NCBI GenBank assembly: GCA_017302615.1 | Contig: JAFLDB010000008.1 | Coordinates: forward strand, 25,001 to 89,000 | Length of the DNA: 64,000 nt | Source of the DNA: Sphingomonadales bacterium | GTDB lineage: Bacteria > Pseudomonadota > Alphaproteobacteria > Sphingomonadales > Sphingomonadaceae | Reading direction: 5' to 3' | Made by a program: the position numbers and the translations under genes | Part shown: positions 35,769-44,446 of the stretch, in pieces | Numbering within the stretch: the stretch's first letter is position 1 | Layout of the letters: each line of letters begins with the position of its first letter | The notes under the pieces: model-generated | What the model was told of the DNA's origin: nothing | Seen by the model: the letters and a program-made list of their open reading frames with translations, nothing else | Databases searched by the model: none

Positions 35769-36542
35769 TCAGGACGGAATGTAGAGCTGCGCGGCCTTGC
35801 CGCCATCGACCGGCAGGGCCACTCCGGTGATGTAGCTGGCCGCGTCCGACAGCATGAAGACAATCGCTTCGGCCAGTTCCTCCGGCTGCCCGCCGCGGCC
35901 CATCGGGATCGCGTCGGCGGTCTTGGCGGCCAGTTCCGGGGCCTTGGTGGCAAAGTCCAGCGTAGCGGCGGTGTTGACCTGGCCCGGCACGATCGCGTTG
36001 ACCCGGATGCCCTGCCGCGCGCCTTCCATCGCGGCGACGGCGGTGAACTGGATCAGCGCGGCCTTCGATGCCGAATAGCTGGAATAGTTCGCCATGGCGC
36101 GGATCGCGGTGGTGGAGCTGATGTTGACGATGGAGCCCTTGCCCTGCGCGGCCATGACTTTCATCGCCGCCTTGGTGCCGATGAACACGGCCTCGCTGTT
36201 GACGGCAAAGTCCTTGCGCCAGTGTTCCAGCTTCAACCGGGAAATCGGCGCGTAATGGGTCGACATGGCGTTGTTGACCAGCATGTCCAGCCGCCCGTGG
36301 CGCGCGGCAACATCCTCGATCAGGGCTTCGAAAGCGGGATAGTCGGTCACGTCGAGCTGCACCGCTTCGATCTGGCCGCCCTCGCTTTCGATCTGGGCGC
36401 GGGCTGCGTCGAGCAGTTCCTGCCGGCGGCCGCAGATTACCACCTGGGCCCCGCGCCGGGCCAGCAGTGCGGCCGTGGCCAGGCCGATTCCGTCGCTTCC
36501 CCCGGTGACAATGGCTACCTTGCCGCTCAGATCCTGGCTCAT
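35769..36542 (-). CDS. Short-chain dehydrogenase
   Basis: This 257-residue classical SDR has TGGSDGIG, NNAMS in place of NNAG, and the catalytic YSASK, ending in ALPVDGGKAAQLYIPS. It is the first gene of the minus-strand group SDR-kstD-SDR, so a hydroxysteroid substrate is likely. The ATG at 36542 follows CAGGAGCGGGC. The divergent gap holds a weak copy of the candidate operator and an extra AACGCAA half site nearer this gene. Confidence 0.8.
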   Translation of the reverse strand: MSQDLSGKVAIVTGGSDGIGLATAALLARRGAQVVICGRRQELLDAARAQIESEGGQIEAVQLDVTDYPAFEALIEDVAARHGRLDMLVNNAMSTHYAPISRLKLEHWRKDFAVNSEAVFIGTKAAMKVMAAQGKGSIVNISSTTAIRAMANYSSYSASKAALIQFTAVAAMEGARQGIRVNAIVPGQVNTAATLDFATKAPELAAKTADAIPMGRGGQPEELAEAIVFMLSDAASYITGVALPVDGGKAAQLYIPS

Positions 36543-36629
36543 GCCCGCTCCTGTCCCAAACCTCTTGCCCGCCCGTTTGGCGGATATTCAAGAACGCAAT
36601 TGACGCAGCAATAGGCTTTCTGTCAACCT

Positions 36630-36663
36630 AATGCGTAATCAATAAGTCAATTGACTACGAATC
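36630..36663. promoter_or_regulatory. Candidate operator (weak copy) between two SDR operons
   Basis: The left half is AATGCGTAA and the right half CTACGAATC, with the same 16-base gap as the other sites. Twelve of 18 half-site positions fit TTTGCGTAA/TTACGCAAA, so this is the weakest copy. It ends 19 bases before the ATG at 36683, close to the ribosome site, which fits repression better than activation. An isolated half site (GAACGCAAT) lies at 36592-36600. Confidence 0.45.
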
Positions 36664-36682
36664 CATAGGGTGAGGAGCGCAT

Positions 36683-37444
36683 ATGGCCGATCTTTCCGGC
36701 AAGGTGGCACTGGTTACGGGGGCAGGGCAAGGGGTCGGGCAGGGAATCGCCCTGGCGCTGGCGGCAGCCGGGGCGAAGGTCGCGGTGACCGGGCGGACTC
36801 TCGCCAAGCTCGACAAGACCTGCGCGTTGATCGCCGAGCGCGGCGGCGAGGCGCTGCCGATCGAGGGCAACGTCAAGGCCCCGGCCAGTCTGGCGGCGAT
36901 GGTCGGGCGCACGGCAGAGCGGTTCGGCGGGCTCGATATCCTGGTCAACAATGCGCAGGAAGTGCCGAACGGCAAGTTGCTCGACGTGACCGACGAGGCC
37001 TTCCTCGCCGGGTTCGAATCCGGCCCGCTGGCCAGTTTCCGGCTGATGAAGCTGGCCCATCCGCTGATGGAGGCGCGCGGCGGCGGGGTGATCGTCAACC
37101 TGGCCTCCTCGGCCGGGATCCGCTGGGACATGACCGGATACGGCGCTTACGGTGCGGTCAAGCAGGCCACCCGCGTGCTGACCCGCGCGGCGGCGGCGGA
37201 GTGGGGCCGCGCCGGAATCCGCGTGCTGACGATCGCTCCGCACGCTGAAAGCCCGGGCCTGAAGTGGTGGATCGCCAACAACCCGGAAGAGGCCGAAGCC
37301 TTCTTCCGCACCATTCCGCTCGGCCGGATCGGCAAGCTGGAGGAAGACATCGGGCGGGCCGTTGCCGCGCTGTGCGGATCGGATCTTTCGTACCTGACCG
37401 GGGCGACCATCCCGCTCGATGGCGGGCAGGCCAACTTCGACTGA
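36683..37444 (+). CDS. Short-chain dehydrogenase
   Basis: This is a 253-residue SDR with TGAGQGVG, NNAQE in place of NNAG and the catalytic YGAVK. A GAGGAG ribosome site lies just before the ATG at 36683. It opens the long plus-strand group leading to two CoA ligases, a Rieske oxygenase and an amidase. The deviation in the NNAG motif is compatible with activity. The substrate is unknown; a hydroxyl or keto group on the nucleus or side chain is possible. Confidence 0.8.
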   Translation: MADLSGKVALVTGAGQGVGQGIALALAAAGAKVAVTGRTLAKLDKTCALIAERGGEALPIEGNVKAPASLAAMVGRTAERFGGLDILVNNAQEVPNGKLLDVTDEAFLAGFESGPLASFRLMKLAHPLMEARGGGVIVNLASSAGIRWDMTGYGAYGAVKQATRVLTRAAAAEWGRAGIRVLTIAPHAESPGLKWWIANNPEEAEAFFRTIPLGRIGKLEEDIGRAVAALCGSDLSYLTGATIPLDGGQANFD

Positions 37445-37454
37445 GGGGCGGAAA

Positions 37455-38156
37455 ATGGAAAAGGTCATCTGCCTGCTGTGGGCCGAGGAGGACATGGATC
37501 GCGAGCAGTTCAGTGCCGACCTGCTGGCGCGGCTGCCGGTGGCGCTGAAGGCGGCGGGCGCGCGGCAACTGCGGATCAATCTGGAGGACGCGGTCAGCGC
37601 GCGTGGGGCGGCGCTGCGGCAAAGCCGGGGTGAGCGGCAGCACGATGCCATGGTCCAGTTCTGGCTGCCCAGCGCCAACGCGCTGTTTCGCACCGGCATC
37701 GATGCCGCGCTGGGCGCGCAGGCCGCGCGCTGGTGCGGCTGGGTGGTGGCGGAATCGACCATCATCGCCAATAGCGCGCACCCGGCGGTGGCGGCCGAAC
37801 GCACGCCCGGCTGGTCGCAGACCGCGTTCCTGACCGTGCCGCAGCGGCTGAGCCACGCGGAATGGCTCTCGCTCTGGCAGGACCGCCATACCCGCGTGGC
37901 AATCGAGACCCAGGCCAATTTCGAATATGTCCAGAACCTGGTGGTGCGGGCGATCACGCCCGATGCGCCGCCCTATGCCGCGATTGTCGAGGAGTGCTTT
38001 GAGGAAACCGCGCTGACCGATCCCTTCGCCTTCTTCGATGCGGTGGGCGATCCGGCGAAGTTCAAGGCCAACCTCGACCGGATGATGGAAAGCTGCGATG
38101 CCTTCATCGATCGCGGCACGATCGACGTGATCCCGACCGGTCAGTACACGTTCTGA
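37455..38156 (+). CDS. EthD-domain-like protein
   Basis: This 233-residue protein resembles EthD-type dimeric α+β barrel proteins, with LSHAEWLSLWQDRHTRVAIETQ as the most recognisable segment. EthD proteins accompany some oxidation systems without a settled enzymatic role. Its start is the ATG at 37455, 10 bases after the SDR stop. Followed by a 138-base gap containing a candidate operator, it ends the first short transcription unit of this side. I do not assign a function. Confidence 0.65.
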   Translation: MEKVICLLWAEEDMDREQFSADLLARLPVALKAAGARQLRINLEDAVSARGAALRQSRGERQHDAMVQFWLPSANALFRTGIDAALGAQAARWCGWVVAESTIIANSAHPAVAAERTPGWSQTAFLTVPQRLSHAEWLSLWQDRHTRVAIETQANFEYVQNLVVRAITPDAPPYAAIVEECFEETALTDPFAFFDAVGDPAKFKANLDRMMESCDAFIDRGTIDVIPTGQYTF

Positions 38157-38206
38157 CCCACCCGGATTTGCGCGAAACAGACGCCCGCCGCGCTGCGGGG
38201 CCGCAC

Positions 38207-38240
38207 TTTGCGTAAAGAAAGGCTATTTCAAGTTCGCAAA
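38207..38240. promoter_or_regulatory. Candidate operator upstream of the side-chain module
   Basis: The left half is a perfect TTTGCGTAA and the right half GTTCGCAAA, 16 bases apart (16 of 18 positions match). It sits 54 bases before the SDR start at 38295 within a 138-base gap between same-strand genes, showing that the following genes have their own promoter. Another half-site-like TTTGCGCGAA lies at 38167-38176. Confidence 0.65.
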
Positions 38241-38294
38241 ACATCGTTTATCACCTAGGCGAACGCATCAATGCGTCGAATCGAGGGAGTGGGT

Positions 38295-39167
38295 ATGTCT
38301 GAAGCAAAGGTCGCACTCGTCACCGGGGCCAGCCGCGGTGCAGGCCGGGGAATTGCCCGCGGCTTTGGCGAGCTGGGCTATACAGTCTATGTCACCGGCC
38401 GCACGGTCGCTCCCGGCGATGCCAAGGGCTGGGACGGCACGGTCCTGCCCGGCACGGTTGCCGAAACGGCGGCGGAAGTGACTGCGGCGGGCGGCAAGGG
38501 GATTGCCGTAATGTGCGACCACGGCGACGATGCCCAGGTCGCCGCGCTGTTCGAGCAGATCGAGCGCGAGCAGGGCCACCTTGATGTGCTGGTCAACAAC
38601 GCCACCTACATCCACCACCAGCTGATCGACAAGAAGCCCTTCTGGGAGAAGGAGCTCGACGCGGTGAAGATCCTCGATGTCGGGCTGCGCAGCGCCTATG
38701 TCGCCAGCTGGCACGCGGCGCGGATGATGGTGAAGCGCGGATCGGGCGTGATCGCCTTCGGGTCTTCGTTCGGCGGTTCCTGCTACATGCACGGTCCGGC
38801 CTATGGCGCGCAGAAGGCCGGCGTGGACAAGTTTGCCCACGACATGGAGCACGACCTGCGCGGCACCGGGGTGACGACCGTTTCGATCTGGATGGGGCCG
38901 CTGGTCACCGAACGCTCGCTGATCGCGCAAAAGACCAACCCGGAACAGTACGAAGGCTTCATCGACGCGGCGGAGAATCCGGAATTCACCGCCCACATCA
39001 TCGACGCGATCAGCAAGGCTCCGAACCGCGACGAGCTCTCCGGCCAGACCCTGATCGGCGCGGAAATCGCCAAGGAGCTGGGCGTGACCGACCGGGGCAA
39101 GGAGAAGCCGAGCTACCGCGACATGCTGGGCAGCCCGCGGCCCAAGAACCCGGCGGCCGTCTACTGA
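38295..39167 (+). CDS. Short-chain dehydrogenase, extended type
   Basis: This 290-residue SDR has TGASRGAG, NNATY in place of NNAG, the catalytic YGAQK and a 60-residue C-terminal extension (from about SKAPNRDELSGQTLIGAEIA) that resembles DHRS1-type SDRs. The ATG at 38295 has GAGGGAGTGGG upstream. It begins the operon with the two CoA ligases, so it could act on a side-chain alcohol or aldehyde. The stop lies 1 base before the ligase start. Confidence 0.78.
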   Translation: MSEAKVALVTGASRGAGRGIARGFGELGYTVYVTGRTVAPGDAKGWDGTVLPGTVAETAAEVTAAGGKGIAVMCDHGDDAQVAALFEQIEREQGHLDVLVNNATYIHHQLIDKKPFWEKELDAVKILDVGLRSAYVASWHAARMMVKRGSGVIAFGSSFGGSCYMHGPAYGAQKAGVDKFAHDMEHDLRGTGVTTVSIWMGPLVTERSLIAQKTNPEQYEGFIDAAENPEFTAHIIDAISKAPNRDELSGQTLIGAEIAKELGVTDRGKEKPSYRDMLGSPRPKNPAAVY

Positions 39168-39168
39168 C

Positions 39169-40758
39169 ATGGCCGGCCGGTTCCACCTTGCCGACCTGTT
39201 CGAGACAGTCGCACGGACGGTTCCGGACCGGACCGCGCTGATCGGCGCGAGCGAGCGGCTGACCTTTGCCGAGCTGGATGCGCGGTGCGACCGGCTGGCG
39301 GCCGGCCTCGCCGCGCATGGCGTGGGGCGGGGGGATTCGGTCGGGCTCTACCTCTACAACTGCCCTGCCTACCTTGAGGCGTTCATTGCCGCCTGCAAGC
39401 TGGGCGCGGTGCCCTACAACGTCAATTACCGCTACCGCGCCGACGAGCTGCGCTATCTCTTCACCAATGCCGACAGCGCGGCGATTATCCACGGCGCGGA
39501 ATTCTCCCCCATCATCCGCGAACTGCGCGGCGATGTGCCGACGCTGAAGCTGACCGTCGCGGTCGAGGACGGATCGGGCGCGGACACGGCCGGGTCGCTG
39601 CCTTACGCCGAGCTGCTGGCGCACGAGCCGGGCGGCCCGTGGGAGCGCAGCGAGGAGGACTATCTGCTGTGCTACACCGGCGGGACCACCGGCATGCCCA
39701 AGGGCGTGATGTGGCCGCACCGGGCCTTCGTTTTCGCCTGTGCCGGCGGGGCGGGTTATTTCAACCCGCACGGCCCGATCCAGCAGCCGCAGGACATCGA
39801 AAGCCGCGCGCGCGATGGCTATCCGCTCAAGATGTTCCCGCTGGCCCCGCTGATGCACATGGCGGCGATGTGGGCGCTGTGGAGCGCGCTGCTCAACGGG
39901 GTGACGATCATCCTCGATGAAGGCCGGGTGTTCGATCCGGAACGGGTGTTCGACATTGCCGAGCGCGAAGGGGCCAACCTGATCCAGTTCGTCGGCGATG
40001 CAATGGCCACCCCGCTGCGCGATTGCCTGCGCGCCCACCCGGGCCGCTGGAACCTGTCGGCGGTGATGAACCTCGGTTCGGGCGGGGCGGTCTTCTCGCA
40101 GCATCTGAAGGACGATCTGAAAGCCCTGGTGCCCAGCGCCAGCATTACCGACGGGCTTGGCTCGTCCGAAACCGGCATGTCGGGCATGGCCGAAAAGTCC
40201 GACGAAGGCGTGATGCGCCTGCCGGCCGGTGCCCAGCAGCAGATCATTGTCGATGGCCGGCTGGGCAAGGTCGGCGAAACCGGTTTCATCGCCCGCACCG
40301 GCAACACCCCGATCGGCTATTACAACGATCCGGTGAAGACGGCGGAGACTTTCGTGACGATCGACGGCACGCTGTGGGCGGTGTCGGGCGATGCCGGGCG
40401 GCTCGATCCCGACGCCATGATCACCGTGTTCGGGCGCGGATCGACCTGCATCAACACCGGCGGCGAAAAGGTCTTCCCCGAGGAAGTCGAAGAGGCGCTG
40501 CGCACCCATCCGGCGATTTTCGACGCGGTGGTGGCCGGCCAGCCGGACCCGCGCTGGGGCGAGCGGGTGATCGCGGTGGTATCCCCGCGCGAGGGCGTGG
40601 ACCGCCCGCCCTATGACGAGGTCAAGGCCTACCTGTCCGGCAAGCTGGCCGGATACAAGTTGCCCAAGGCCCTGGTCTGGGTGGACGAGGTCAAGCGTTC
40701 GCCCGCTGGCAAGCAGGATTACCGCTGGGCCAAGGACATCGCGGCAGGAGCACAATGA
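39169..40758 (+). CDS. Acyl-CoA ligase, FadD17/FadD19-like (steroid side-chain activation candidate)
   Basis: This is a 529-residue AMP-forming ligase with YTGGTTGMPKGV, a GSSETG motif in place of YGxTE, GRGSTCINTGGEKVFPEEVE in the hinge and the terminal lysine motif SPAGKQDYRW. The pattern NTGGEKVFPEEVEEALR together with LGSGGA matches the FadD17/FadD19 group, which activates the carboxylated side chain of cholesterol metabolites. That suggests a side-chain carboxylate (such as a bile acid) as substrate, but this is by similarity only. It overlaps the next ligase by 4 bases. Confidence 0.78.
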   Translation: MAGRFHLADLFETVARTVPDRTALIGASERLTFAELDARCDRLAAGLAAHGVGRGDSVGLYLYNCPAYLEAFIAACKLGAVPYNVNYRYRADELRYLFTNADSAAIIHGAEFSPIIRELRGDVPTLKLTVAVEDGSGADTAGSLPYAELLAHEPGGPWERSEEDYLLCYTGGTTGMPKGVMWPHRAFVFACAGGAGYFNPHGPIQQPQDIESRARDGYPLKMFPLAPLMHMAAMWALWSALLNGVTIILDEGRVFDPERVFDIAEREGANLIQFVGDAMATPLRDCLRAHPGRWNLSAVMNLGSGGAVFSQHLKDDLKALVPSASITDGLGSSETGMSGMAEKSDEGVMRLPAGAQQQIIVDGRLGKVGETGFIARTGNTPIGYYNDPVKTAETFVTIDGTLWAVSGDAGRLDPDAMITVFGRGSTCINTGGEKVFPEEVEEALRTHPAIFDAVVAGQPDPRWGERVIAVVSPREGVDRPPYDEVKAYLSGKLAGYKLPKALVWVDEVKRSPAGKQDYRWAKDIAAGAQ

Positions 40759-42422
40759 GCCAGATCGATCCCGTTTTTGCCGCCGTCACGGCCCCCGGCA
40801 CTCCGTTCGAACTGACCGAGCGCGATGGCTTGCGCCAGTTCGCCAATGCCGCGCCCGATCTCAACCTGATGATCGAATATGCCCGGCGGCACGGCGACAA
40901 GACCTTCCTGGTCGATTACTCGTCCGACGGGGCGGAGCGGCGGCTGACCTTCGAACAGGTGTTCGCCTGGCGCGATCAACTGGCCCCGATGCTGCACATC
41001 AAGCGCGGTGACCGGGTGGCGATCTGCATGCGCAACCGGGCCGAGTGGATCGTTGCCTTCATGGCGGTGATGAAGGCCGGGGGGATTGCCGCGCTGCTCA
41101 ACAGCCGCGGCTCGCCGGCCGAGCTGGTGGCGATGATCGATGATGTGACCCCCGCGCTGGTCCTGGCTGACAGCCGCCGCGCCGCACTGATCCGCGAAGG
41201 CGGCTATCAGGGCCGGATGCTCGATCTGACCAAGCCCTTCGAAGGGCAGGAGATCGAGCGCCGCGCGGGTGAGGCGATGCCCGATCCGGGCCTGGCCCAG
41301 CCGCTCGATCCGGCCACGATCCTGTTCACCTCGGGCACGACCGGCCGGGTCAAGGGCGCGGTCCTGACCCATCGCAGCCTGATCACCGGGCTGATGCTGA
41401 TGCAGCTGTCGGGCGTGATGGTGCTGCACAACATGGCCAAGGCCCACGGCATCCCGGCCGATGTGCTGATGGCCAACCTGCCGCAGCAGGCGGTGCTGCT
41501 GGTCTATCCGCTGTTCCACATCTCCGGCCTTGGCGCCGCGTTCCTGTCGCCCCTGTTTGCCGGATCCAAGGTGGTGATCATGCGCCGCTGGGACGCGCAG
41601 GAGGCGGTGCGGCTGATCGAGGCGGAGAAGATCACCATGTTCTCCGCCGTGCCGACCATGTTGTGGGACATGCTGCACCGTGCGAAGCTGGGCGATGCGG
41701 ACCTCTCCTCGCTGCGCAATGTCGCCTCGGGCGGGCAGGCGCTGCCGGTCAACCTGCTGGACGAGATCCGCGAGGCCTGCCCGCAGGCGGTGATGGGCAC
41801 CGGCTATGGCATGACCGAAGCCTCTGGATCGCTGGCCCAGGCAGTGGGAGAGGATTTCATCCGCAACCGCGCTTCGGCCGGTCGCGTCCTGCCGCTGGCG
41901 GATGTGCGGATCGTCGCGCCCGATGGCACCGTGCTGCCGACCGGCGAGAGCGGGGAAATCCAGCTGAAGGGCGCGATGGTGATGGCCGGGTACTGGAACC
42001 GCCCCGAGGAGACCGCCGCCGCCTTTACCGGGGATGGCTGGCTGCGCACCGGCGATGTCGGCTACGTCGATGCCGAAGGCTACATCTTCATCGTCGACCG
42101 GGTGAAGGACATGGTCATTTCCGGCGGCGAGAACATCTATTGCGCCGAGGTTGAGCGGGTGATGGGCGAAATCCCCGGTGTGGGCGAATGCGCCGCCTTC
42201 GGCATTCCGGACGAACGGCTTGGCGAACTGCTGGTCGCCGTCGTGAAGGGCGAAGGCCTTACCGAACAGGCGGTGATCGAGCGGGTCGGCGAAAGCCTGG
42301 CCCGTTACAAGGCCCCGGGCCGCGTCGCGATTGTTTCACAGCCCTTGCCGCGCAACGACGTGGGCAAGGTCAACAAGGTGGCGCTGCGCGCCGCCTGGCC
42401 CGATTTGATTGGAGAAGAGTGA
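40755..42422 (+). CDS. AMP-forming acyl-CoA ligase
   Basis: This 555-residue class I adenylate-forming enzyme has FTSGTTGRVKGAV, TGYGMTEASG, VKDMVISGGENIY and the catalytic lysine motif NDVGKVNKVAL. It differs clearly from the FadD19-like neighbour and from FadD3, so the cluster encodes three separate ligases. Coupling to the FadD19-like gene by an ATGA overlap suggests the two act on successive or alternative side-chain acids. The substrate cannot be inferred. Confidence 0.8.
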   Translation: MSQIDPVFAAVTAPGTPFELTERDGLRQFANAAPDLNLMIEYARRHGDKTFLVDYSSDGAERRLTFEQVFAWRDQLAPMLHIKRGDRVAICMRNRAEWIVAFMAVMKAGGIAALLNSRGSPAELVAMIDDVTPALVLADSRRAALIREGGYQGRMLDLTKPFEGQEIERRAGEAMPDPGLAQPLDPATILFTSGTTGRVKGAVLTHRSLITGLMLMQLSGVMVLHNMAKAHGIPADVLMANLPQQAVLLVYPLFHISGLGAAFLSPLFAGSKVVIMRRWDAQEAVRLIEAEKITMFSAVPTMLWDMLHRAKLGDADLSSLRNVASGGQALPVNLLDEIREACPQAVMGTGYGMTEASGSLAQAVGEDFIRNRASAGRVLPLADVRIVAPDGTVLPTGESGEIQLKGAMVMAGYWNRPEETAAAFTGDGWLRTGDVGYVDAEGYIFIVDRVKDMVISGGENIYCAEVERVMGEIPGVGECAAFGIPDERLGELLVAVVKGEGLTEQAVIERVGESLARYKAPGRVAIVSQPLPRNDVGKVNKVALRAAWPDLIGEE

Positions 42423-42423
42423 C

Positions 42424-43290
42424 ATGGGCATGCCCAAGGATATCGGTATCATCGACTGCATGCTCGGCATTCCGGAAGCGGAGGACCGTTCCGACTGGTT
42501 CACCGCGTTCCGCCCGCTGATCAAGGACGCACAGACCCTGCAGCAGTTCTCGATGCCGGCGCAGTACATGTTCAAGGACGTGCCGCAGACCGGCCATGCC
42601 GACGATTACGTCAAGTGGACGGTCGAGCAGATGGACAAGCACGGCATTGCCAAGGCGCTGGTCGGCTGGAACGAGAACGAGACCTCACGCCGGGCCAAGG
42701 AGCTTTACGGCGACCGGTTCTTCTTCGATCTGCCGTGCGATCCCAACAAGGGGATGGAGGAAGTGCGCCGGATCAAGCGGATCCATGCCGAGGTCGGCCT
42801 GTCCGCCATCTCGGTGTTCCCGGCCGGAACGCTGCCGCAGGTGGCGATCAACCACAAGTACATGTTCCCGCTCTATGCCTGCGCGGTGGAACTGGACATT
42901 CCGATCTGCCTCAACGTCGGCATTCCGGGACCGCGCATCCCGATGGAAACCCAGAAGGTCGAGCATCTCGACGAGGTCTGCTGGTTCTTCCCCGACCTCA
43001 AGATCGTGATGCGCCACGGGGCCGAGCCGTGGCAGGACCTGGCCGTCAAGCTTATGCTCAAGTGGCCGAACCTGTACTATTCGACCAGCGCCTTTGCGCC
43101 CAAGCACTATCCCAAGGCGATCATCGATTACGCCAACACCCGCGGCGCCGACAAGATCATCTACGCCGGCTACTTCCCGATGGGCCTCAGCCTGGAGCGG
43201 ATCATGTCCGACATGGAGAACGTGCCGCTGAAGGACGAGGTCTGGCCCAAGTTCCTGCGCGAGAATGCCGAGCGCGTCTTCAAGCTCTGA
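42424..43290 (+). CDS. Amidohydrolase-2-family protein lacking the usual metal ligands
   Basis: This 288-residue TIM-barrel protein of the amidohydrolase-2/ACMSD type fits the family in length and in GIIDCMLGIPEAED, MRHGAEPWQDLAVK and IYAGYFPMGLSLERI. However, the N-terminal DxHxH metal motif is DCMLG here, and the C-terminal GSD(F/Y)P aspartate site reads AGYFP. The zinc site therefore appears lost, and a metal-independent or non-hydrolytic role is likely. It lies between the ligases and the Rieske oxygenase. The ATG at 42424 is 1 base after the preceding stop; a second ATG is 6 bases downstream. Confidence 0.75.
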   Translation: MGMPKDIGIIDCMLGIPEAEDRSDWFTAFRPLIKDAQTLQQFSMPAQYMFKDVPQTGHADDYVKWTVEQMDKHGIAKALVGWNENETSRRAKELYGDRFFFDLPCDPNKGMEEVRRIKRIHAEVGLSAISVFPAGTLPQVAINHKYMFPLYACAVELDIPICLNVGIPGPRIPMETQKVEHLDEVCWFFPDLKIVMRHGAEPWQDLAVKLMLKWPNLYYSTSAFAPKHYPKAIIDYANTRGADKIIYAGYFPMGLSLERIMSDMENVPLKDEVWPKFLRENAERVFKL

Positions 43291-43336
43291 CTGCTGCAAC
43301 CACAACGACAAGAACCGGATTACCGGGGAGAATGAC

Positions 43337-44443
43337 ATGACCGAAGCCGCCACCGATGCCCGCACTGCGCCTGTCGCGGTCTGGCAGGTCCTTGAAAAGA
43401 TGACCAAGGAAGAGCGCGAGGCCTGGCGCGTCGCGCCGATCGCCAACCGCCCCAGCCCGGAGGCGCGCAATCTCGATATCGGGTTCCCGTTCGGCTGGTA
43501 CCCGTTCATGCTGGCGAAGGACCTGGCCGTGGGCCAGGTCAAGCCGGCCCGCTATTTCGCGCGCGATCTGGCCGTGTGGCGCGGCGAGGACGGGCAGGTG
43601 CGGATGGTCGATGCCTATTGCAAGCACCTGGGCGCGCACATGGGCCACGGCGGCAAGGTGGCGGGCAACCTGCTGGAATGCCCGTTCCACGCCTGGCGCT
43701 ATGACGGCGAGGAAGGCGTGGTGAAGGAGATTCCCTATGCCAAGGCGATCCCGCCGCAGGTAAAGCGCAAGTGCACCCGCACCTGGCACATCCGCGAGGC
43801 GAACCAGTGGCTGTGGGTGTGGTATCACCCGGAAGACGCTGCGCCGCTTTACGATGTCGTACATCTGCCCGAGGCCAGCGATCCGGACTGGACGCCCTAT
43901 GACATCGTCGAATGGCGGATTTTCGGCTCGCTCCAGAACATGGCCGAGAACGGGGTGGACTTTGCCCACTTCAAGTACATTCACGGCACCGCCGAACTGC
44001 CGACCTCGGAACTCTCATGGGGCGAATGGGACCGCTGCGGGATCGTCCGCGCCAAGATGGGCACGCCCAAGGGCATGGTCGATGGCGCGATCACCAGCAA
44101 TTCGGTTGGACCCGGCCAGGCCTGGGTGCGCTTCACCGGGATCTGCGAGACGCTGCTGGTGGCCTGCATCATCCCGGTCGAGCAGGACGAGCTGCAGGTG
44201 ATCTATTGCTACACCCAGCCGCGCGAGCAGGCCGAAGGGCCGATGGCGGGCCTCGCCCGTGCGATCATCAAGGACGTCAACAAGCAGCTCGATCAGGACA
44301 AGGTGGTATGGGACCGGATGCGTTACGAGCCCAACCCGATCATCTGCGACGGTGACGGGCCGATCCCGCATTTCCGCAAGTTCTATCGGCGCTTCTATGC
44401 CGGCGGTGACGGCGTGCCGTCATCGCAGCGGCAGGCAGGCTGA
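43337..44443 (+). CDS. Rieske non-heme iron oxygenase, α subunit (paralogue of 53898-55019)
   Basis: This 368-residue oxygenase has Rieske cluster ligands Cys95/His97 (CKHLGAHMGHGG) and Cys115/His118 (CPFHAW). The mononuclear iron site lies in ENGVDFAHFKYIHG (His211 and His216 with Asp208). The start is the ATG at 43337, after GGGGAGAA. Its closest relative in the window is 53898-55019, not the KshA-like pair. Next to CoA ligases and an amidase, it may oxidise the side chain or a nucleus position such as C9 or C7. No reductase is encoded nearby. Confidence 0.85.
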   Translation: MTEAATDARTAPVAVWQVLEKMTKEEREAWRVAPIANRPSPEARNLDIGFPFGWYPFMLAKDLAVGQVKPARYFARDLAVWRGEDGQVRMVDAYCKHLGAHMGHGGKVAGNLLECPFHAWRYDGEEGVVKEIPYAKAIPPQVKRKCTRTWHIREANQWLWVWYHPEDAAPLYDVVHLPEASDPDWTPYDIVEWRIFGSLQNMAENGVDFAHFKYIHGTAELPTSELSWGEWDRCGIVRAKMGTPKGMVDGAITSNSVGPGQAWVRFTGICETLLVACIIPVEQDELQVIYCYTQPREQAEGPMAGLARAIIKDVNKQLDQDKVVWDRMRYEPNPIICDGDGPIPHFRKFYRRFYAGGDGVPSSQRQAG

Positions 44444-44446
44444 GCC

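Noticed and set aside
38167-38176. TTTGCGCGAA as a further full operator
   Set aside because: No matching right arm lies 16 bases downstream, so it is kept only as a possible half site.
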